Below are positions 8,741-17,440 of a DNA stretch of 48,344 nucleotides, in pieces. This DNA is from an uncultured Prevotella sp. GTDB taxonomy: Bacteria > Bacteroidota > Bacteroidia > Bacteroidales > Bacteroidaceae. A program made the translations under genes and the position numbers. Under the pieces are notes generated by a model. It was given only the letters and a program-made list of their open reading frames with translations, was not told the origin of the DNA and ran no database searches. Where the stretch lies: assembly GCA_905372445.1 (NCBI GenBank), contig CAJPPF010000001.1:1-48344 (forward strand), read 5' to 3'. The number at the start of each line of letters is the position of its first letter. The stretch's first letter is position 1.

Positions 8741-8942
8741 TAAACCCAAATCGGTCAATAGACCGCAGTGCCTTTTTATTTTAAACGAACAAAAGCTTTC
8801 CTACTGCTTTCGTCAGCTTGTGTGGCATCTTAGCAGTCTTATTTCCTTGCCGTAGCCCACTACGCCTACGGTAACAAGACTGCTAATCTGCTCAACAATC
8901 AAACGAAATCACTTAGTAATCTATTGACCGATTCGGGTTAAA
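8741..8942 (-). repeat. R200 repeat, complete copy, minus orientation
   Basis: A ~200-bp element with terminal inverted repeats reading AACCCAAATCGGTCAATAG at the left and its near-complement at the right. Inside, a second inverted pair (AGCAGTCTTATTTCC against GGTAACAAGACTGCT) and a central CGTAG-like hairpin make the whole unit fold into one long stem. Related copies lie at 12671, 15502, 25847, 40937, 42691, 45428 and 48276. No open reading frame long enough for a transposase is present. It fills most of the gap between the exported protein gene and tRNA-Gln. Confidence 0.9.
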
Positions 8943-8966
8943 CAACAAAGACATACATACACACAA

Positions 8967-8990
8967 AAAGCAAGGCTATGACCTTGCTTT
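8967..8990 (-). terminator. Rho-independent terminator of tRNA-Gln
   Basis: A 9-bp perfect stem around CTATGA; on the minus strand it is followed by a T run, directly downstream of the tRNA 3' end. Confidence 0.85.
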
Positions 8991-8996
8991 GTTATG

Positions 8997-9067
8997 TTGG
9001 GATACCCGGACTCGAACCAGGAAAGGCAGGACCAGAATCTGCAGTGTTACCATTACACCATATCCCA
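8997..9067 (-). tRNA. tRNA-Gln (anticodon CTG)
   Basis: On the minus strand the acceptor stem TGGGATA/TATCCCA, D arm GTGT-AATGGTA-ACAC, anticodon loop TTCTGGT and T arm CCTGG-TTCGAGT-CCGGG are all present, giving 70 bases plus the discriminator A. CCA is not encoded. The pair closing the anticodon loop is A-C (GCAGA against CCTGC), a mismatch where A-T would be expected. Confidence 0.93.
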
Positions 9068-9118
9068 ATATTTTATCAGGAGCACCACCCCCGAAAGCAC
9101 CTCTTGCGATTTGCAACT

Positions 9119-9127
9119 GCAAAGGTA
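9119..9127 (-). promoter_or_regulatory. Bacteroidetes -7 box for tRNA-Gln
   Basis: Minus-strand TACCTTTGC, a perfect match, about 52 bases upstream of the tRNA 5' end. A CAAA (minus TTTG) at 9151 is 23 bases away. Confidence 0.6.
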
Positions 9128-9243
9128 CAGTGTTTTTTTTTATCTTGCAACAAAACACGGAACTTTTTTCTGAAAAAAAGTCAAAAAACTTCCTTTTAAG
9201 GCATTTATTACCTGTATCAGTGGTTTGTTTGAAGTTTTTATGC

Positions 9244-9252
9244 TAACTTTGC
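9244..9252 (+). promoter_or_regulatory. Bacteroidetes -7 box for rsfS
   Basis: TAACTTTGC, with TTTG at 9224-9227 (16 bases upstream). It ends right before the ATG at 9253, so that ATG is upstream of or at the transcript start and the next in-frame ATG (9283) is the likely start. Confidence 0.65.
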
Positions 9253-9282
9253 ATGGTAACAATTCAAACAAACAGTTATCGA

Positions 9283-9642
9283 ATGAACGAAACACAAGCA
9301 TTAGTAGATACCATTATCCTTGGTATACAAGAAAAGAAAGGTCATGGCATTACGGTTGTGGATTTATCCGAAATCGATGGTGCCATCACCAAATTCTTTA
9401 TAATCTGCGAAGGAAATAGTCCTTCGCAAGTCGAGGCTATCGCCGGCGAGGTGTCCGACAAGTGTCGCGAGAAACTCCGCGAAAAGCCGACAGCCTGCGT
9501 TGGTCTTGAGCAATCTATATGGGTAGCAATGGACTATGTTGATGTCATGGTACACATCTTTGTGCCCGAGACACGCGAGTTCTACGACCTTGAACACCTC
9601 TGGGAGGATGCAAAAATCACATATATCGAGGATATCGACTAA
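9283..9642 (+). CDS. rsfS: Ribosomal silencing factor RsfS (Iojap family)
   Basis: A 119-residue protein, the normal size for RsfS, which binds ribosomal protein uL14 on the large subunit and blocks subunit joining when nutrients are short. The C-terminal part has the family signature: WVAMDYVDVMVHIFVPETREFYDLEHLW at about 84-111 of this frame. The frame is open from ATG 9253, but a promoter box ends at 9252, so ATG 9283 (MNETQAL) is preferred. It precedes ftsH by 71 bases; rsfS-ftsH-cdsA is a familiar Bacteroidales order. Confidence 0.93.
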   Translation: MNETQALVDTIILGIQEKKGHGITVVDLSEIDGAITKFFIICEGNSPSQVEAIAGEVSDKCREKLREKPTACVGLEQSIWVAMDYVDVMVHIFVPETREFYDLEHLWEDAKITYIEDID

Positions 9643-9713
9643 GCTTTAAGCTAAAGTGAGCGATATTCACATAATATAATACATTAACGATAAGTCTTAA
9701 GAAACAAATATTT

Positions 9714-11822
9714 ATGAACAATAAAGACGAAAGACCAAAGATGCCTAAGTTCAATATGAACTGGATCTACACTCTGGTAATCATTGCCTTAGCGATACTT
9801 TTCTTCACCGGTGGAGGCGACGCTCTGGCATCAGGTAGCACAGCAGACAAGACATCATACACGAAGTTCAAGGCATATGTCGAACAAGGTTATGCCAGCA
9901 ACGTCGTTGTCAACAAGACAACCAATACTCTGAAGATGTACGTAAAGGCAAAGCATACACGCGATGTCTTCAAGAAGGACATCCGGCAAATGGGCAGAGA
10001 CTCGTTCGTTACCGTCGAATTCGGTAGCGTCGACGAATTAGAGCATTTCCTCAGCGAGCAGCAGCAAGCAAAGAAAATCAATGAGTTCAGCTACGAGAAC
10101 AAAAGCGGTAGCGGACTGATGAATATCCTCATTAACTTCGGTCCTATCATACTGCTTGTAATCTTCTGGTTCTGGATTTTCGGCAGAATGGGGTCCGGTG
10201 GCGGAGCCGGCGGTGGTGTATTCTCTGTAGGCAAGAGCAAAGCAAGGATGTACGAGAAGGGCGGCGACCTTGGAATCACCTTTAAAGATGTTGCAGGACA
10301 AGAGGGCGCCAAGCAAGAAGTGCAGGAGATAGTGGAATTTCTCAAGAATCCGGGTAAATATACCGAGCTAGGCGGAAAGATTCCACGCGGCGCATTGCTC
10401 GTAGGTCCTCCGGGAACAGGTAAGACTCTCCTTGCAAAGGCTGTTGCCGGCGAGGCAGGAGTGCCGTTCTTCTCAATGTCGGGAAGCGATTTCGTCGAAA
10501 TGTTCGTCGGTGTAGGAGCAAGCCGCGTACGCGACCTTTTCAATCAGGCAAAGGAGAAGAGCCCTTGTATCATCTTCATCGATGAGATTGATGCCGTAGG
10601 TAGAGCACGCTCGGGCAAGAACTCTATAGGCGGAAACGACGAGCGTGAGAACACCCTCAATGCCCTACTTACAGAGATGGACGGTTTCGGAACCAACAGC
10701 GGCGTGATAATACTCGCTGCCACGAACCGTGCCGACATGCTCGACAAAGCCCTGCTGCGTGCAGGGCGTTTCGACCGCCAGATCCACGTCGACCTCCCTG
10801 ACCTGCAGGAGAGAAAGGAGATATTCCTTGTTCACCTCAAACCATTGAAGACCGACAAGAGTCTCGATATCGACTTCCTCGCTCGTCAGACCCCCGGCTT
10901 CTCAGGAGCCGACATTGCAAACGTGTGCAATGAGGCTGCTCTCATCGCAGCCCGCCACGACAGCAACACGGTGTCAAAACAGGACTTCCTTGATGCCGTT
11001 GACCGCATCATCGGTGGTCTGGAGAAAAAGACTAAGGTAATAACAGTAGCCGAGAAGCGTGCCATCGCTATCCACGAGGCAGGTCACGCCACCATATCAT
11101 GGTTCTGCGAGCATGCCAACCCTCTCGTTAAAGTGACGATTGTTCCTCGCGGTCAGGCTCTTGGCGCTGCATGGTATCTGCCTGAAGAGCGCCAGATAAC
11201 AACCAAGGAACAGATGCTCGACGAAATTTGTGCCCTCCTCGGAGGTCGTGCTGCAGAGGACGCATTCATAGGACATATCTCTACCGGAGCCATGAACGAC
11301 CTTGAGCGCGCCACAAAGAGCGCCTTCGGCATGGTAGCATACGCAGGAATGAGCGACCGCCTGCCAAACATCTGCTATTACAACAACGACGAATATTCAT
11401 TCCAACGCCCATACTCTGACACCACGGCAAAGATTATCGACGACGAGGTGTTGAAACTCGTAAACGACCAATATGCACGTGCAAAGCAGATTCTCGAAGA
11501 GCACAAGGAAGGTCATAACGAACTGGCTGAACTGCTCATCACCCGTGAGGTCATCTATGCAGAAGATGTGGAGCGCATCTTCGGCAAGCGTCAATGGGTA
11601 AGCCGCACAGAGGAAATAATCGAGGCAAACGAAGCACTGAAAGCAGAAAAAGAAAGAGAACAGGCAGAAAAGCTGGCTCTGGAGAACATGCCCGAGGAGG
11701 TGCGCCGTGCTCATGAGGAGTTTATGAAGCACGCCAATGACAACCGCACAACCGCTGACGCGTCACAGGATGGCAATTACAATAAGAGCGAAAAAATCAA
11801 CAGACAACGAAAAAGACAATGA
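9714..11822 (+). CDS. ftsH: ATP-dependent zinc metalloprotease FtsH
   Basis: A 702-residue membrane-anchored AAA protease that degrades damaged or short-lived membrane and cytoplasmic proteins. Two membrane segments (about 15-32 and 135-155) enclose a periplasmic domain; a glycine-rich linker follows. The AAA module has Walker A GPPGTGKT (about 231-238), Walker B IIFIDEIDA (about 286-294) and the second region of homology ATNRADMLDKALLRAGRFDR. The zinc site HEAGH is at 454-458, with a downstream acidic ligand region around MNDLERAT. The C-terminal tail is charged and coiled-coil like. The stop codon overlaps the cdsA start by 4 bases (ATGA), implying translational coupling. Confidence 0.97.
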   Translation: MNNKDERPKMPKFNMNWIYTLVIIALAILFFTGGGDALASGSTADKTSYTKFKAYVEQGYASNVVVNKTTNTLKMYVKAKHTRDVFKKDIRQMGRDSFVTVEFGSVDELEHFLSEQQQAKKINEFSYENKSGSGLMNILINFGPIILLVIFWFWIFGRMGSGGGAGGGVFSVGKSKARMYEKGGDLGITFKDVAGQEGAKQEVQEIVEFLKNPGKYTELGGKIPRGALLVGPPGTGKTLLAKAVAGEAGVPFFSMSGSDFVEMFVGVGASRVRDLFNQAKEKSPCIIFIDEIDAVGRARSGKNSIGGNDERENTLNALLTEMDGFGTNSGVIILAATNRADMLDKALLRAGRFDRQIHVDLPDLQERKEIFLVHLKPLKTDKSLDIDFLARQTPGFSGADIANVCNEAALIAARHDSNTVSKQDFLDAVDRIIGGLEKKTKVITVAEKRAIAIHEAGHATISWFCEHANPLVKVTIVPRGQALGAAWYLPEERQITTKEQMLDEICALLGGRAAEDAFIGHISTGAMNDLERATKSAFGMVAYAGMSDRLPNICYYNNDEYSFQRPYSDTTAKIIDDEVLKLVNDQYARAKQILEEHKEGHNELAELLITREVIYAEDVERIFGKRQWVSRTEEIIEANEALKAEKEREQAEKLALENMPEEVRRAHEEFMKHANDNRTTADASQDGNYNKSEKINRQRKRQ

Positions 11823-12673
11823 GTCAAAAGCTTAAAAATCTTATAGTCCGTTCCATAAGCGGTGCAGCCTTTGTGGCAATCATGATAACCGGCATGCTGA
11901 ATTTCACAGCGATGTTGTTTCTGTTCACACTCATTATCGGTGCGGCAATATGGGAATTCACCGGTCTTGTCAACGAGCGCGACGGCATCACCGTCAACCG
12001 CTTCATCTGCTCCGCTGCAGGAATGTTCCTGAATCTGGCAATGGCAGGATTCTGCTCAGGTCTCACCCCGGCGATAGTATTCGTGCCATATCTCATCACA
12101 ATCATCTATCTCTTCGTGTCGGAGCTATACCTCAAGCAGGAAGATCCTATCCACGACTGGGCGTATGCCATGATGAGTCAGCTCTACATTGCCCTGCCGT
12201 TCGCATGTATCAACATTCTTGCGTTCACCACGGGTGAGTTCTACTGGCTTATGCCACTCAGTGTTTTCATATTCCTATGGTGCAATGACAGTGGCGCCTA
12301 CCTCGTCGGTTCACTTATCGGCAGGCATAAGCTCTTCCCACGCGTAAGTCCCGGCAAGAGCTGGGAAGGCAGCATAGGCGGCGGAATCGTGGTTTTGGCA
12401 GTAGCAGCCCTGCTCGGCAGTATCGAGCCGACGACAGCAGAAGGAATAGGACGTTCAGGAATGAGCATCATCGAATGGATGGGACTGGGATTGGTTGTTG
12501 TGGTGTTCGGTACATGGGGGGACCTTGTGGAGAGTCTTTTCAAACGCACTCTCGGCATAAAAGACTCCGGCAATATCCTACCGGGACACGGAGGTATGCT
12601 CGACCGCTTCGACTCCTCACTGATGGCAATACCGGCATCAGTGGTCTATATCTACACGCTCGGTTTTATCTAA
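11819..12673 (+). CDS. cdsA: Phosphatidate cytidylyltransferase
   Basis: A 284-residue integral membrane enzyme that makes CDP-diacylglycerol from CTP and phosphatidate, the branch point of phospholipid synthesis. About eight hydrophobic segments are visible, and the C-terminus has the CDS signature: SLFKRTLGIKDSGNILPGHG and following GMLDRFDS (about 238-266). It overlaps ftsH by 4 bases and is the last gene of the rsfS-ftsH-cdsA set; an R200 copy starts within two bases of its stop codon. Confidence 0.95.
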   Translation: MSQKLKNLIVRSISGAAFVAIMITGMLNFTAMLFLFTLIIGAAIWEFTGLVNERDGITVNRFICSAAGMFLNLAMAGFCSGLTPAIVFVPYLITIIYLFVSELYLKQEDPIHDWAYAMMSQLYIALPFACINILAFTTGEFYWLMPLSVFIFLWCNDSGAYLVGSLIGRHKLFPRVSPGKSWEGSIGGGIVVLAVAALLGSIEPTTAEGIGRSGMSIIEWMGLGLVVVVFGTWGDLVESLFKRTLGIKDSGNILPGHGGMLDRFDSSLMAIPASVVYIYTLGFI

Positions 12674-13003
12674 GCCAAATCAGTTAATAGATTCCTAACT
12701 GTTTTTGTCTGATTGTGTAGCAGCCCGACAGTCTTGTTACCGTGGGCGAAGGGGCGTGATTTATCACGTTCCGCTTCAGCGCAGAGTCCATTACGCGAGT
12801 TATTTGTTTCTCTGAGATTGCGGAACGTGATAAATCATGCCCCTTCGCCTGCCGGATTGCTTGTTTCCAAGAGGATTTCTTAAGCGTGATAAATCACGAC
12901 CATACAGGTTTCATCCTACTCGATTCATCGCTATAATTTGTTTACCGGACACCAATATTTGATAATAAAAACGCACTGCGGTCTATTGATCGATTTAGTG
13001 TTA
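12671..13003 (+). repeat. R200 repeat, interrupted copy, plus orientation
   Basis: Starts at the cdsA stop. The left part (to about 12746) and right end (from about 12953, TTTGATAATAAAAACGCA...GGTCTATTGATCG) match the R200 ends, but the middle is replaced by about 205 bp that contain a P26 palindromic repeat and a further half copy (CGTGATAAATCACG near 12887). It fills the gap between cdsA and lpxB. Confidence 0.8.
12746..12848. repeat. P26 palindromic repeat, nested in R200
   Basis: Arms GCGAAGGGGCGTGATTTATC... and its complement (one mismatch) lie about 50 bases apart. Each arm itself contains the palindrome CGTGAT-TT-ATCACG. Other copies: 25354, 34880 and 35051. Confidence 0.88.
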
Positions 13004-13009
13004 ACATCG

Positions 13010-14173
13010 TCATACCCTGCCATCTCTTAGCATACGACACATTATACGGGCGGCATTGTCGGAAGCGACAGTGTCGCCTAATTGTTTCTGCACAGCTCTG
13101 TACCCCTCGAGCATTGTCTGCCGAGCAGCCTCTCCAGGCAGAATACGGTTCAGTTCCTCACGAATAAGTGAGGCAGTAAAGCGGTCAGCCATCATCTCAC
13201 TGACCACCTCACGGTCGGCAATAAGATTTACTAAAGAGATGTATTTCACCTTAAAGAAACTATCCCACAGCCATCGGGTAAGGCGTGGCAGAGGGGTCTT
13301 ATACAACACCACCTGTGGAACAGAGAAGCAGCACGTCTCAAGCGTTGCCGTACCACTGGTGACAAGAGCCACCTTGGCATGAGCCAAAAGCGGGAATGTA
13401 GCATCTCTCACGACATGTATATCTGTGCCGTCAATATACTGACGATACACCTCATCGCTTATCGAGGGTGCACCTGCCACTACGAGCGTGTAGCTATCCA
13501 AAAGGTGCCGTGTAGTTTCAATCATCATCGGAAGGTTAGCGTTTATCTCCTGCATTCGCGAACCTGGCAGCAGGGCGATAAGCGGTTTGTCGTCAAGTTG
13601 ATTTTTCTGACAGAAATCACTCTTTGTCTCCTTATATCCGGATAGAAATTCCGCCACCTCATTAGCCGTCGGATTACCCACATAATGCACCGGGTAATCA
13701 TGTCTCTGCTCAAAGAACGGCACCTCGAAAGGCAATATCGAGAACATCTCGTCGACATCACGCTTTAAGTTTTTTATGCGTCCTTCCTTCCACGCCCATA
13801 TCTTCGGACTGATGTAATAGAATATACGTGTGGAGAAGTGTCCCGCTTTCTGCTCATCACGGAGAAACCGCGCTATGTTGAGATTGAAACCGGCATAATC
13901 TACAAGAATCACCACATCCGGCTGCCACATTAGTATGTCGTCCTTACACTGGCGCTGTGCCTTTAGAATCGTCGGCAGATGTATAAGCACAGGAATGATG
14001 CCCATGTAGGCTATTTCCTTGAAATGTCGCACACGACACCCACCTTCGGCAGTCATCAGGTCGCCTCCGAAGAAGCGAAACTCTGCCTCAGCATCTTCTT
14101 TCTTCAATGAGCGCATCAGACGCGAAGCATGCAGGTCGCCCGACGCCTCGCCGACTATGAGATAGTATTTCAT
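13010..14173 (-). CDS. lpxB: Lipid-A-disaccharide synthase
   Basis: A 387-residue GT19 glycosyltransferase, the usual size, that joins UDP-2,3-diacylglucosamine and lipid X to form the tetraacyl disaccharide of lipid A on the inner face of the inner membrane. Family signatures are GEASGDLHASRLM (7-19), the FFGGDLMTAEG segment, and LLPGSRMQEINANLP in the C-terminal nucleotide-binding half, with SGTATLETC near the end. It lies 22 bases downstream of surE and is probably co-transcribed with it. Confidence 0.95.
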   Translation of the reverse strand: MKYYLIVGEASGDLHASRLMRSLKKEDAEAEFRFFGGDLMTAEGGCRVRHFKEIAYMGIIPVLIHLPTILKAQRQCKDDILMWQPDVVILVDYAGFNLNIARFLRDEQKAGHFSTRIFYYISPKIWAWKEGRIKNLKRDVDEMFSILPFEVPFFEQRHDYPVHYVGNPTANEVAEFLSGYKETKSDFCQKNQLDDKPLIALLPGSRMQEINANLPMMIETTRHLLDSYTLVVAGAPSISDEVYRQYIDGTDIHVVRDATFPLLAHAKVALVTSGTATLETCCFSVPQVVLYKTPLPRLTRWLWDSFFKVKYISLVNLIADREVVSEMMADRFTASLIREELNRILPGEAARQTMLEGYRAVQKQLGDTVASDNAARIMCRMLRDGRV

Positions 14174-14195
14174 CGCCTACAGAAATTAAAGAGAA

Positions 14196-14957
14196 TCAAA
14201 ACAAACTCAGTTCGCGTAACGCCTTATGATCGGTGAGGTCGACCGTCAGCGGTGTGACGGCACAATAGCCGTTGGCAAGTGCCCAGGCGTCAGTGTCGTC
14301 AGCCTCAGGCTCATCATTCTGATAGAAACCCGTCATCCAGAAATAATCATATTCTCCACGCGGATGAGTGAAGCGTTCTACCTCCTTGCGCCAGTGTCCG
14401 TAAGCCATGCGACACCACCGCAGACCTTTATAATCGTCCGTTACAGGGAAGTTGACGTTAAGGCAAGTATAATGCGGAAGCCCCTTTTCAATCACACTCT
14501 CGACCAACTGACCGACAACTCCAGCCATCGGAACAAAATCGGCATCCTCGCTGTAGTCGCACAGGCTGAACGCTATAGACGGAATGCCCTTCATCGCTCC
14601 CTCGATTACCACGCCCACCGTGCCCGAATACTGTGCGTTCGTAGAGGCGTTGTCACCGTGGTTTATACCACTTAGCACCAAGTCAGGTTTGCGCTTGCAT
14701 ATCTGATTATAAGCCATCTTGAGGCAGTCAACGGGAGTGCCCGAGCAGGAGTAGACCTCAATGCCCGGCTCCGACGATATTTTCTTTAAGTAAAGCACCG
14801 ACGTAGAGAATGCGCGCGACTTGCCGGAGCGCCCTCCGTCAGGAGCACATACGATGATATCGCCGAATGGACGAACCATTTCTATGAGCGACTTGAGACC
14901 TTTTGCGTTGTAGCCGTCATCGTTGGAGATGAGAATCAGTGGTTGTTGGTGTTTCAT
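14196..14957 (-). CDS. surE: 5'/3'-nucleotidase SurE
   Basis: A 253-residue metal-dependent nucleotidase that removes phosphate from nucleoside monophosphates. The metal site motif SNDDGYNAKGL is at about 10-20; SGTPVDC and LVLSGINHGDN (about 96-106) are also typical, as is the LNVNFP segment. It is the first gene of the surE-lpxB pair. Confidence 0.95.
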   Translation of the reverse strand: MKHQQPLILISNDDGYNAKGLKSLIEMVRPFGDIIVCAPDGGRSGKSRAFSTSVLYLKKISSEPGIEVYSCSGTPVDCLKMAYNQICKRKPDLVLSGINHGDNASTNAQYSGTVGVVIEGAMKGIPSIAFSLCDYSEDADFVPMAGVVGQLVESVIEKGLPHYTCLNVNFPVTDDYKGLRWCRMAYGHWRKEVERFTHPRGEYDYFWMTGFYQNDEPEADDTDAWALANGYCAVTPLTVDLTDHKALRELSLF

Positions 14958-15501
14958 TTTTCAAAAAATTGGAAATACAAAAATACATTTTTTTCAGCGT
15001 ATCACCAAGCGTAAAGGCCATTTTTTTGCCTTCATTGCAAAAAACATACAAAGGAGAATAAACATGTTTTGTAAATAAATATTGTCATAAAAACACAACA
15101 TGAAAAACATTGTTCTACGTTTGCAAAATGTACAAACGGTGGTTGTTAAGAAGACAAAAGCATAGCTATGAACATGAAAGAGCCGGAATGAGATGATAAT
15201 ACCGCCGTTTTCAGGATCAAGAACCATAGGAATAAGACGATAGAAACAGCGGTTTTTGAACTTGGAAACGGCGGTTTTAGAGTATGAAAAGTACATATTG
15301 ACAACAGAAGAAAAACTAAAAAACTGAATATCAACAATTTACACGTATTACCATAATTTGCGTATTTGAGTGCAAGGCAGGCGTCGATTGATTCTACGCA
15401 CGTCTCAGAGCGTTGTTTGTCGGTATTTTTCAACACAATACACGGTACACAGATAATGACAAGTTGTTTGAAAACTATAGGTTTGTGTCGGTGTTACTAT
15501 T

Positions 15502-15543
15502 ATCCCAAACCGGTCAATAGACCGCAGTGCCGTTTTGGGTTAA
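15502..15543 (-). repeat. R200 repeat, internally deleted remnant
   Basis: About 40 bp that join an R200 left end (CCCAAACCGGTCAATAG and following GACCGCAGTGCC) directly to an R200 right end (GTTTTGGGTTAA). Both termini survive with the interior lost. Confidence 0.75.
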
Positions 15544-15601
15544 AAACAAGTGATTCACACAATTTAAATGTCTACATCTCGGTAATCTCATTTTTTTTGC
15601 T

Positions 15602-15610
15602 TACCTTTGC
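15602..15610 (+). promoter_or_regulatory. Bacteroidetes -7 box for parA
   Basis: TACCTTTGC, 70 bases before the parA ATG at 15681. No well-spaced TTTG upstream. Confidence 0.6.
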
Positions 15611-15680
15611 ATAGATAATACCATTCCTTTTGAAAAGGAAGTGCAATACAATTGACATAGATTTAAAGACATATCATTAC

Positions 15681-16445
15681 ATGGGAAAAATCATAGCATT
15701 AGCAAACCAGAAAGGTGGCGTCGGCAAAACCACCACTTCCATGAATCTTGCAGCATCGTTGGCAACACTTGAGAAATCAGTGCTCCTCATTGACGCCGAC
15801 CCTCAGGCAAACGCATCAAGCGGCTTGGGTGTCAACCTGAAAGAAGTGGAGTGCTCGCTCTACGAGTGCATAATCAACAATGCTGACATACACGAAGCTA
15901 TCTATACCACCGACATCGAGGGGTTGGACATCGTCCCAAGCCACATCGACCTCGTAGGAGCAGAGATAGAAATGCTCAATCTGAAAAACCGCGAAAGGAT
16001 AATAAAGAATATACTTGCTCAGGTAAAAGACGAATACGACTACATACTCATCGACTGCAGCCCCTCGCTCGGTCTCATCACAGTGAACGCCCTTACTGCC
16101 GCCGACTCAGTAATCATTCCTGTGCAATGCGAGTATTTCGCACTTGAAGGTATCACGAAACTGCTCAGTACAATTAAAATCATCAAGAGCAACCTCAACC
16201 CACAGCTCGAAATAGAGGGATTCCTGCTGACAATGTACGACTCTCGTCTGCGTCTGGCAAACCAGATCTACGACGAGGTGAAGCGCCATTTCCAGGAGCT
16301 TGTCTTTAAAACCGTCATCCAGCGAAACGTGAAACTCTCGGAAAGTCCGTCGCACGGACTGCCCGTAATCCTCTATGATGCCAACTCGGCAGGTTCAAAG
16401 AACCACCTCTCGCTGGCAAAGGAGATAATTGCAAAGAACAGCTAA
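15681..16445 (+). CDS. parA: Chromosome-partitioning ATPase ParA (Soj)
   Basis: A 254-residue ParA/MinD-type ATPase. The deviant Walker A KGGVGKTTT is at 11-19, Walker A' LIDADPQANAS at about 38-48, and the Walker B region YDYILIDCSPSLG at about 114-126. With ParB it moves or positions chromosome origins. The frame stays open upstream to a TTG at 15630, but ATG 15681 (MGKIIALANQ) matches the standard ParA start. parB follows after 54 bases. Confidence 0.96.
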   Translation: MGKIIALANQKGGVGKTTTSMNLAASLATLEKSVLLIDADPQANASSGLGVNLKEVECSLYECIINNADIHEAIYTTDIEGLDIVPSHIDLVGAEIEMLNLKNRERIIKNILAQVKDEYDYILIDCSPSLGLITVNALTAADSVIIPVQCEYFALEGITKLLSTIKIIKSNLNPQLEIEGFLLTMYDSRLRLANQIYDEVKRHFQELVFKTVIQRNVKLSESPSHGLPVILYDANSAGSKNHLSLAKEIIAKNS

Positions 16446-16499
16446 ACGGCAGTAAGCCACTGCAGGAGAAGAAAGAACGTAAAAGCATACAACATACTT

Positions 16500-17408
16500 A
16501 TGGCAGTTAAAAAGAAATATGTGTCAGGCTCCAAGGGAGCGGCTCTGGGTCGGGGACTTGATGCCCTCATCTCTACCGAAGCCGTAAAGACCGAGGGGTC
16601 GTCGACAATAAATGAGATTCCACTCAACCAGATAGAACGCAACCCCAACCAGCCTCGTCGCGAGTTTGACGAGGACTCACTGCGCGAACTGGCTGAAAGC
16701 ATACGCGAGATAGGCATCATACAGCCTATCACACTGCATCAGACATCGGAAGACCGCTACATGATCATCGCCGGCGAGCGCCGTTGGCGTGCAAGTCATC
16801 TGGCAGGACTGACCACCATACCGGCTTATATCCGCACACTGAACGACGCAAGCATCATGACAATGGCACTTGTGGAGAACATCCAACGTGAGGATCTGAA
16901 CGACATTGAAGTAGCACTCGCCTATCAGCAGATGATGGAAATGGAGCAGATGACCCAGGAAAAAGTGGCAAAGAGCGTCGGCAAGAGCCGCACGGCAGTC
17001 ACCAACACACTGCGTCTGCTACATCTGCCTGCAAAGGTGCAGATGGCTCTCCGCAAGAAGGAGATAACAATGGGGCACGCACGTGCCCTGCTCGCTATCG
17101 AAAGTCCGTCACTACAGGTAAAGGTATTCAATGAAATAGTAAAGAACGGATACAATGTCCGCCAAGTGGAAGAGCTCGCCCAGCGCCTGAAATCAGGCGA
17201 GGACATACAGTCGGGCAAGAAGACAATCAAGTCGGCAAACAAACTACCGGCAGAGTATGAGGACCTGCGCAACCACCTCTCACACTTCTTCGACACAAAG
17301 GTGCAGATGAGCATAACGACGAAAGGAAAGGGAAAAATAAGTATTCCTTTCAGTAGTGCAGAGCAGTTAGAGAGAATCATGACTATGTTCGATAAGATAA
17401 AAGGATAA
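16500..17408 (+). CDS. parB: Chromosome-partitioning protein ParB
   Basis: A 302-residue ParB. The N-terminal KGAALGRGLDALI (about 11-23) is the ParA-contact segment; the CTPase/ParB box follows with NPNQPRREFD and IAGERRWRASH (about 90-100); then a helix-turn-helix DNA-binding domain (KVAKSVGKSRTAVTNTLRLL). The C-terminus (about 250-302) is the dimerisation domain. It would load onto parS sites near the origin; no full parS was recognised in this window. Confidence 0.96.
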   Translation: MAVKKKYVSGSKGAALGRGLDALISTEAVKTEGSSTINEIPLNQIERNPNQPRREFDEDSLRELAESIREIGIIQPITLHQTSEDRYMIIAGERRWRASHLAGLTTIPAYIRTLNDASIMTMALVENIQREDLNDIEVALAYQQMMEMEQMTQEKVAKSVGKSRTAVTNTLRLLHLPAKVQMALRKKEITMGHARALLAIESPSLQVKVFNEIVKNGYNVRQVEELAQRLKSGEDIQSGKKTIKSANKLPAEYEDLRNHLSHFFDTKVQMSITTKGKGKISIPFSSAEQLERIMTMFDKIKG

Positions 17409-17440
17409 GTACAGGAACGGTATTGAATACTCTGAAAACA

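Larger units (their letters stand above)
14958..15680. other. 723-bp gap between surE and parA without a supported gene
   Basis: Holds a minus box TATTTTTGT (14977-14985) about 20 bases before the surE ATG, a plus box TACGTTTGC (15116-15124) with no gene directly downstream, three short ACGGCGGTTTT-like motifs (about 15200-15280) resembling motifs in the E900 element, a deleted R200 remnant (15502-15543), and the parA promoter. The minus-strand frames of 96-100 codons here lack family or compositional support. Confidence 0.6.

Noticed and set aside
9253..9282. rsfS start at ATG 9253
   Set aside because: It directly abuts the -7 box at 9244-9252, so it would be upstream of the transcript start.
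14994..15436. Minus-strand frames of 96-100 codons in the surE-parA gap
   Set aside because: Overlapping each other in different frames, low complexity, no start context or family; likely chance in AT-rich DNA.
16321..16336. Possible parS site (ACGTGAAAC) inside parA
   Set aside because: Only half of the TGTTTCACGTGAAACA consensus is present; the other half does not match, and chance occurrence in coding DNA is likely.
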